The notes under the pieces: model-generated
Told to the model about the DNA's origin: nothing
The model's database searches: none
The model's input: the letters and a program-made list of their open reading frames with translations, nothing else
Position numbers and translations under genes: made by a program
Part shown: positions 59,845 to 64,000 of the stretch, piece after piece
How the letters are laid out: every line of letters begins with the position of its first letter
Position numbering within the stretch: position 1 is the stretch's first letter
Source: Nonomuraea sp. PA05
GTDB lineage: Bacteria > Actinomycetota > Actinomycetes > Streptosporangiales > Streptosporangiaceae
Length of the DNA: 64,000 nt
NCBI RefSeq assembly: GCF_008086045.1
Contig: NZ_VSEY01000026.1
Span: 124,001 to 188,000, forward strand
Reading direction: 5' to 3'

Positions 59845-60110
59845 TCATGCGCTGGCTCGCCCCGAGGCCGGCCGTGTCGGCTCGCCTCCGAGGTTGGCTA
59901 CGCTGGCCCGCCCTCTGAGGCCAGCCCGCAACGGCTCGTCCCCCTGGTGCCGGTCCCGCTGGTCTGGGCTCCGAGGTCGGCCCCGCTGGCCCGCCCCTGA
60001 GGTCGGCCCCGCTGGTCCGCCCCCTGAGGTCGGCCCGCTGGTTCCCCCTTTGCGGTCGCCCCTACTGGCCCGGGCTCTGAGGTTGGCCGCGCCGGGTTGC
60101 CCTCTGAAGG
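59845..60110. repeat. Degenerate GAGGTCGGCCCCGCTGG repeat region
   Basis: The 363-bp gap 59751-60113 is filled by imperfect repeats of about 26 bp built on GAGGTCGGCCCCGCTGGCCC. The clearest three copies are near 59972-60050. No gene is supported. Confidence 0.6.
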
Positions 60111-60113
60111 GAG

Positions 60114-60770
60114 TCACGCTAACTCATCGCCTTCCACCAGCGTGGGTCGTGCCCGCTGTGGTGTCAGGCTGGTTCGGCCGGTCAGCCAGTCGGCGAGCTG
60201 GTCGCGTTCGACGAGGACGAGCGGTTGGCGGGCGCTGAGGGCTTCGGCGCGGGCCTGCCGGGTGAGGTGGCCCGACGTGACGAGGACGCCCGTGTGTCCG
60301 TCGAAGGCGTTGGCCAGCGCCCCCAGGAAGTTGCGCACGTCGGGGGCCCCGACGGTCCGGCTGTAGCGCTTGCACTGCACGGCGTACGGGGTGCCGCCGG
60401 GTGCGACGGCGGTGATGTCGACGCCGCCGTCACCGCTGCGGCCTCTTTCCCGCACCCGGCGGAAACCGTCGGCGATCATGCGTTCGGCGACGAGGTGCTC
60501 GAATTGGGGACCGGTCATCAGGTCGACTTTCGCCAATTCCGCGTTGGCGGCAAGGAATTGTCGGCGATGCGTCTGAATGGTCCGATATCTCAGGAAGAGA
60601 GCTGTGCAGAAAATGGCGATCAGTGTCGTGGCGATAAGCGTGGCCCGTCCCGGATTCTCCGCCGCGAATTTCGCCACGAGGGCGGCCACGGCGAACGTGC
60701 CCGCGAGGCCGAGCAGCGACAACCGCTCCCGCATGCCTGTCCTGCGCCGCCGCCTGGATCGCCTGGCCAT
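60114..60770 (-). CDS. Membrane-anchored Mrr-type restriction endonuclease-like protein
   Basis: A 218-aa protein. Residues 1-12 are very basic; two transmembrane segments lie at about 14-33 and 40-56. A Mrr_cat domain follows: GPQFEHLVAERMIADGFRRV, then GRSGDGGVDI (catalytic Asp) and YAVQCKRY (QxK), then VGAPDVRNFLGAL and GVLVTSGHLTRQA. This matches the PD-(D/E)XK core of Mrr-like nucleases. Membrane-tethered versions are common in actinomycetes and may act on incoming DNA. GGGAGGGAGG fixes the ATG at 60770. Confidence 0.83.
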   Translation of the reverse strand: MARRSRRRRRTGMRERLSLLGLAGTFAVAALVAKFAAENPGRATLIATTLIAIFCTALFLRYRTIQTHRRQFLAANAELAKVDLMTGPQFEHLVAERMIADGFRRVRERGRSGDGGVDITAVAPGGTPYAVQCKRYSRTVGAPDVRNFLGALANAFDGHTGVLVTSGHLTRQARAEALSARQPLVLVERDQLADWLTGRTSLTPQRARPTLVEGDELA

Positions 60771-60999
60771 CGCCGCCTCCCTCCCGAGTTGCTGCCGTAG
60801 CCGGACCGGGGCCTCGTCCGCGCCGACCCCGACCCGAGCGCCGCTGCTGATGGCGATTATGAACGGCGGCACCGACAGAATGGAGGTGCGCGGAATGAGT
60901 GCGAGCCACTCCCCGGCCGGCCGAACTTTCGGTGACCTTCCGATGGCCATGCGGCAAACCCTCTTCTTCCGCGCGAAACGCGGCTGTTAGCGTCCGGGC

Positions 61000-61908
61000 A
61001 TGTCAGCACCAGATCTCACCGCCGCGCTGGAACGCATCCCCGGCTGGTTCTGGCCGGCCGACCAACGCCTGTTCGAGTGGTTCCTGTCGGACCAGGACGC
61101 CTCAGGTGACGTCCTGGAAATGGGGACGTACCTCGGCAAGAGTGCCGTGCTGATCGGCGGCCACGTACGCCGGGGCGAGAGGTTCACCGTCTGCGACCTG
61201 TTCGAGTCGGACGCCCCCGACGCCGACAACGACGCCGAGACCAGCCGGTCGTACGCCACGCTCACCCGCCACCAGTTCGAGCAGAACTACCTCGGCGTCC
61301 ACGACACGCTGCCCGAGATCGTGCACGGGCCGACGTCGGTCATCCTCGACCACGTCAAGGCCGACACCTGCCGCTTCGTCCACGTGGACGCCTCCCACCT
61401 GTACACGCAGGTCGCGGACGACGTCCTGGCGGCACGGACCGTGCTCAGGCCGGACGGGATCGTCGCCTTCGACGACTACCGCAGCGAGCACACGCCGGGC
61501 GTCGCGCTCGCCGTCTGGGAGGCGGTCGGCCGGCTGGGGCTGGAGCCCGTCTGCGTCACCACGCACAAGCTGTACGGGACGTGGGGCGATGCGATGCCCG
61601 TCCAGGAGCGGTTGCTCGAATGGCTCGCCACCCGCCCCGATCTGTGGCACACGACGGACGTGCTCGGCGATCGCCGCCTCGTCCGGCTCAACCAGCGCAA
61701 GAAGCCGAAGCCCGCGCAGCCGCAGAGCGAGCTCGACCGGCTCACCGCCGAACTGCGGCGTACGACGGCCGAGCTGAAGAAGGTCACCGCGGAGTCGCGG
61801 CAGGCCGTTCAGGCGTTGAAGAAGGCCACCAAGGAGGTCAGCGTGCTCGGCCCGGTGGCACATCGCGCCGCCGGCTGGCTCCGCCGCCGCTCCACCCCCG
61901 CCAAATAA
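61000..61908 (+). CDS. Class I SAM-dependent methyltransferase with C-terminal coiled coil
   Basis: A 302-aa protein. The N-terminal about 230 residues form a Methyltransf_24/TylF-like fold: GDVLEMGTYLGKSAVLIGGH (motif I), FTVCDLFES (acidic residue after beta 2), CRFVHVDASHLYTQVADDVLAARTVLRPDGIVAFDDY. The last about 60 residues are a coiled coil (ELDRLTAELRRTTAELKKVTAESRQAVQALKKATKEV). Substrate unknown; related enzymes methylate sugars or phenolics in surface glycan clusters. It appears to be a single-gene unit. Confidence 0.82.
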   Translation: MSAPDLTAALERIPGWFWPADQRLFEWFLSDQDASGDVLEMGTYLGKSAVLIGGHVRRGERFTVCDLFESDAPDADNDAETSRSYATLTRHQFEQNYLGVHDTLPEIVHGPTSVILDHVKADTCRFVHVDASHLYTQVADDVLAARTVLRPDGIVAFDDYRSEHTPGVALAVWEAVGRLGLEPVCVTTHKLYGTWGDAMPVQERLLEWLATRPDLWHTTDVLGDRRLVRLNQRKKPKPAQPQSELDRLTAELRRTTAELKKVTAESRQAVQALKKATKEVSVLGPVAHRAAGWLRRRSTPAK

Positions 61909-61998
61909 GGCCGCCGTTGCTCAGCGACGCACCCGGTGCCCCGTAACGCACCACGCCCCGTAACGCACCCGGAGTCGGGCAGCACGCTCTGCCGACCC

Positions 61999-64000
61999 TC
62001 AGAGGAATGCGCTGACCTGCTCGGCGAACTCCTCCGGGCTCACGATCCGCACCCCCAACGTCTCGGCCTTGGCCCGCTTCGAGCCCGCCTTCTCCCCGGC
62101 CACCAGCATCGACGTCTTGGCGGAGACGCTGGAGGACGACTTGCCACCGGCCCGCTCGATCAGCTCGTTCACCTCGTTACGCGTCAGCGCCGCCAGCGGC
62201 CCCGTCATGGTGCCGGTCACCACCACCGACATCGAGGCCAGGGGCAGGCCCTCGGCCTCGGCCGCCTTCGGGTCGTCGGTCGGCGGGGTGGCGCCGGGCT
62301 CCGTCATGTTCACCCCGGCGCGCACCAGCTTGTCGATCAGCGGGGCGAGCTCGGCCAGCTCCTCCACCACGACCGGCGCCTTCTCCGGGCCGATGCCTTC
62401 GACCTGCTGGATGGCCTCGGCGTCGGCGGCGCGGACGGCGTCCATGGTGGCGAAGTGGCGGGCGATGCGGCGGCTCATGGAGCGGCCGGTGCCGCGCACG
62501 CCGAGCGCCGCGAACACCCTGCTCAGCGGCCGGGTCTTGGCCTGCGAGATGGCGGCGAGGAGGTTGTCGGTGCTGGTCTGGCCCATGCGCTCCAGGCCGA
62601 GGAGCTGCTCGCGGGTCAGGAAGAACAGGTCGGCGAAATCGGCGATCAGGCCGGTTGCGAGCATCTGCCGGATGCGGTTCTCCGCCAGGCCCTCGATGTC
62701 GAGCGTGTCGCGACCGACCGCGTAGATGATGGAGACGATCGCCTGGCATTCGCGCCCGCGCACGCACCGCCATCGCTCCTGCGAGCGGTCGATCGCGTCT
62801 CCGCAGGTCGGGCAGACCTCGGGGATCGGGATCGGCCGCTCCTCTCCGGTACGCAGATGCACCACGGGCGCCTCGACCCTGGGGATGACGTCGCCCGCCT
62901 TGTAGACGGTCACGCTGTCGCCCAGCATCAGCCCGCGCCGGGTGATGTCGGCGACGTTGTGCAGGGTGGCGTAGGTGACGATGCTGCCGTCGAGCTCGAC
63001 CGGCTCCAGCACGGCGCGGGGGGCGATGACGCCGGTGCGGCCGGTGTTCCACGTCACGTCGAGCAGCTTGGTGATCTTCTCGGTGGCGGGCAGCTTGTAC
63101 GCCACCGCCCACCGCGGCGCCCTCGAGCTGAACCCCGCCGCAGCCTGATCACTGGCCAGATCACACTTGATCACGATGCCGTCGATCCCGAACGGCAGCG
63201 CGGGCCGCGCCGCCGCGATCTCCTCGACCCGGCTCTGCACCTGGTCGAGCGCCTCGGCCACGATGCCGGCCACCGGGGTGGCGGCCGTGGTCTGCACGCC
63301 CTGCGCGGCCACCCACTCCATGACCTCGCTGTGCGGCAGCTCGCGCAGGCGCACCGCCAGGTCGGACTCGTCGCCGGGCGCGGGCAGGGCGCCGTAGCCG
63401 AAGAACGTCAGCTCGCACACGTAGGGCCGGTCCTGGGCGCGCAGCGTGCCGGCGGCGGCGCTGCGCGGGTTGGCGAACGTGGTGCCGTCGTGCGCCTGCC
63501 GCTTGGCGCACGCCTCCTCGAACTGGGACGTGGTCATCATGACCTCGCCGCGCAGCTCCACCGTCACGGCGTCGGCGAGCCGCTCGGGCAGGCCGACGAC
63601 GGTGCCGATGGCGTGCGAGACGTCCTCACCGGCGGTGCCGTCGCCGCGCGTGACGAGCTGCGCCAGCCGGCCGTGCCGGTAACGGGCCGAGATCGCCAGC
63701 CCGTCGAGCTTGGGCTCCACGCTCCACACCGTCACCGGACGCCCGAGCCTGCGCTCCACCCCCGCCGCCCAGTCGGCGAGCTGCTCGGCGCCGAACACGT
63801 TGTCGAGGCTCAGCATGGGCACCGTGTGCGGCACGTCGCCCACGACGGCCCCGCCCGCCACCTTCCCGGTGGGCGAGGACGGCAGCACCGACTCGGGGTG
63901 CTCCTCCTCGTACGCCTGGATGCCGCGGACCAGCCGGTCGTAGGCGTCGTCGTCGAGCGTCGAGGTGCCGTCGGCGTAGTAGGCCGCGGAGGAGTCGACG
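61999..64000 (-). CDS. ligA: NAD-dependent DNA ligase, 3' part (N-terminus beyond window)
   Basis: At least 667 residues are visible, and the frame is open to the window edge. The upstream end encodes YYADGTSTLDDDAYDRL, the NAD-binding domain Ia pattern. The adenylated lysine is in EPKLDGLAIS (codon at 63709-63711). OB fold, Zn ribbon (CPTCGD...CVRGREC), helix-hairpin-helix region (GLERMGQTSTDNLL, IQQVEGIGPEKA) and BRCT domain (ASMSVVVTGTMTGPLAALTRNEVNELIERAGGKSSSSV) all follow in order. It seals nicks in replication and repair. Actinomycetes often have more than one ligA-like gene; whether this is the main copy cannot be told here. Confidence 0.93.
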   Translation of the reverse strand, partial: VDSSAAYYADGTSTLDDDAYDRLVRGIQAYEEEHPESVLPSSPTGKVAGGAVVGDVPHTVPMLSLDNVFGAEQLADWAAGVERRLGRPVTVWSVEPKLDGLAISARYRHGRLAQLVTRGDGTAGEDVSHAIGTVVGLPERLADAVTVELRGEVMMTTSQFEEACAKRQAHDGTTFANPRSAAAGTLRAQDRPYVCELTFFGYGALPAPGDESDLAVRLRELPHSEVMEWVAAQGVQTTAATPVAGIVAEALDQVQSRVEEIAAARPALPFGIDGIVIKCDLASDQAAAGFSSRAPRWAVAYKLPATEKITKLLDVTWNTGRTGVIAPRAVLEPVELDGSIVTYATLHNVADITRRGLMLGDSVTVYKAGDVIPRVEAPVVHLRTGEERPIPIPEVCPTCGDAIDRSQERWRCVRGRECQAIVSIIYAVGRDTLDIEGLAENRIRQMLATGLIADFADLFFLTREQLLGLERMGQTSTDNLLAAISQAKTRPLSRVFAALGVRGTGRSMSRRIARHFATMDAVRAADAEAIQQVEGIGPEKAPVVVEELAELAPLIDKLVRAGVNMTEPGATPPTDDPKAAEAEGLPLASMSVVVTGTMTGPLAALTRNEVNELIERAGGKSSSSVSAKTSMLVAGEKAGSKRAKAETLGVRIVSPEEFAEQVSAFL

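Overview
The window is a chromosomal segment of a high-GC actinomycete. Most genes show strong G/C third positions and many GTG starts. The mycothiol-type enzymes (a DinB/maleylpyruvate-isomerase-like protein, an Rv2466c-like DsbA protein), an F420/PPOX-type oxidoreductase, secreted CBM2-linked polysaccharidases and an NAD-dependent ligase fit a soil, mycelial Streptosporangiales-like organism (Nonomuraea or a relative); the genus is my inference.

Layout. 0-2.6 kb: the end of an HxlR-type regulator, a secreted GH5 beta-mannanase with FN3 and CBM2, and a TetR regulator. 2.6-6.4 kb: a three-gene molybdenum hydroxylase operon (2Fe-2S, FAD/4Fe-4S and Moco subunits, PaoABC/YagTSR type) divergent from that TetR gene. 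6.4-12.3 kb: a second TetR gene with paired palindromic operators and a divergent NTF2-like gene, an ArsB/NhaD-type permease, a zinc-ribbon protein, a DsbA-like oxidoreductase and a secreted pectate lyase with LacI-type sites. 12.4-17.3 kb: small actinomycete-specific genes (DUF6461, a CAP protein, a HicB-like protein, a helix-turn-helix-less regulator, a GntR regulator with two tiny partner genes) and one decayed gene.

17.4-31.8 kb is an accessory, lower-GC defence island. It holds a Vsr mismatch endonuclease, a GHKL ATPase, a decayed tyrosine integrase, two divergent DNA cytosine methyltransferases, an unknown gene, and a tightly overlapping five-gene operon: Z1-domain helicase, PD-(D/E)XK nuclease, second GHKL ATPase, unknown protein, DUF6339-like protein. 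Vsr and the methylases suggest cytosine methylation marks self. The Z1/PD-(D/E)XK/GHKL operon is the likely restriction arm. The architecture resembles GHKL(MORC/MutL-like)-Z1 restriction systems, but the pairing of two GHKL ATPases with two methylases and two uncharacterised subunits is the most interesting content here.

32-48 kb returns to ordinary genome: a decayed and an intact NUDIX gene, a serine hydrolase/MFS cluster, a membrane glycosyltransferase, an ACT protein, a mycothiol-dependent enzyme, an asymmetric heterodimeric ABC exporter, a stand-alone ketosynthase and a secreted GH12 glucanase. 48.6-54 kb is a four-gene operon (serine hydrolase, MoxR AAA ATPase, VWA/DUF2201 protein, helical-repeat protein) divergent from an HTH-Clp_N regulator. 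54-64 kb holds a DASS permease, a third serine hydrolase, a large membrane protein, a membrane-anchored Mrr-type nuclease, a SAM methyltransferase and the 3' part of ligA.

Two themes run through the window. Secreted plant-polymer enzymes (mannanase, pectate lyase, GH12) appear under local palindromic control. Short tandem repeats are unusually frequent just 3' of stop codons, and several repeat units contain the stop codon itself.
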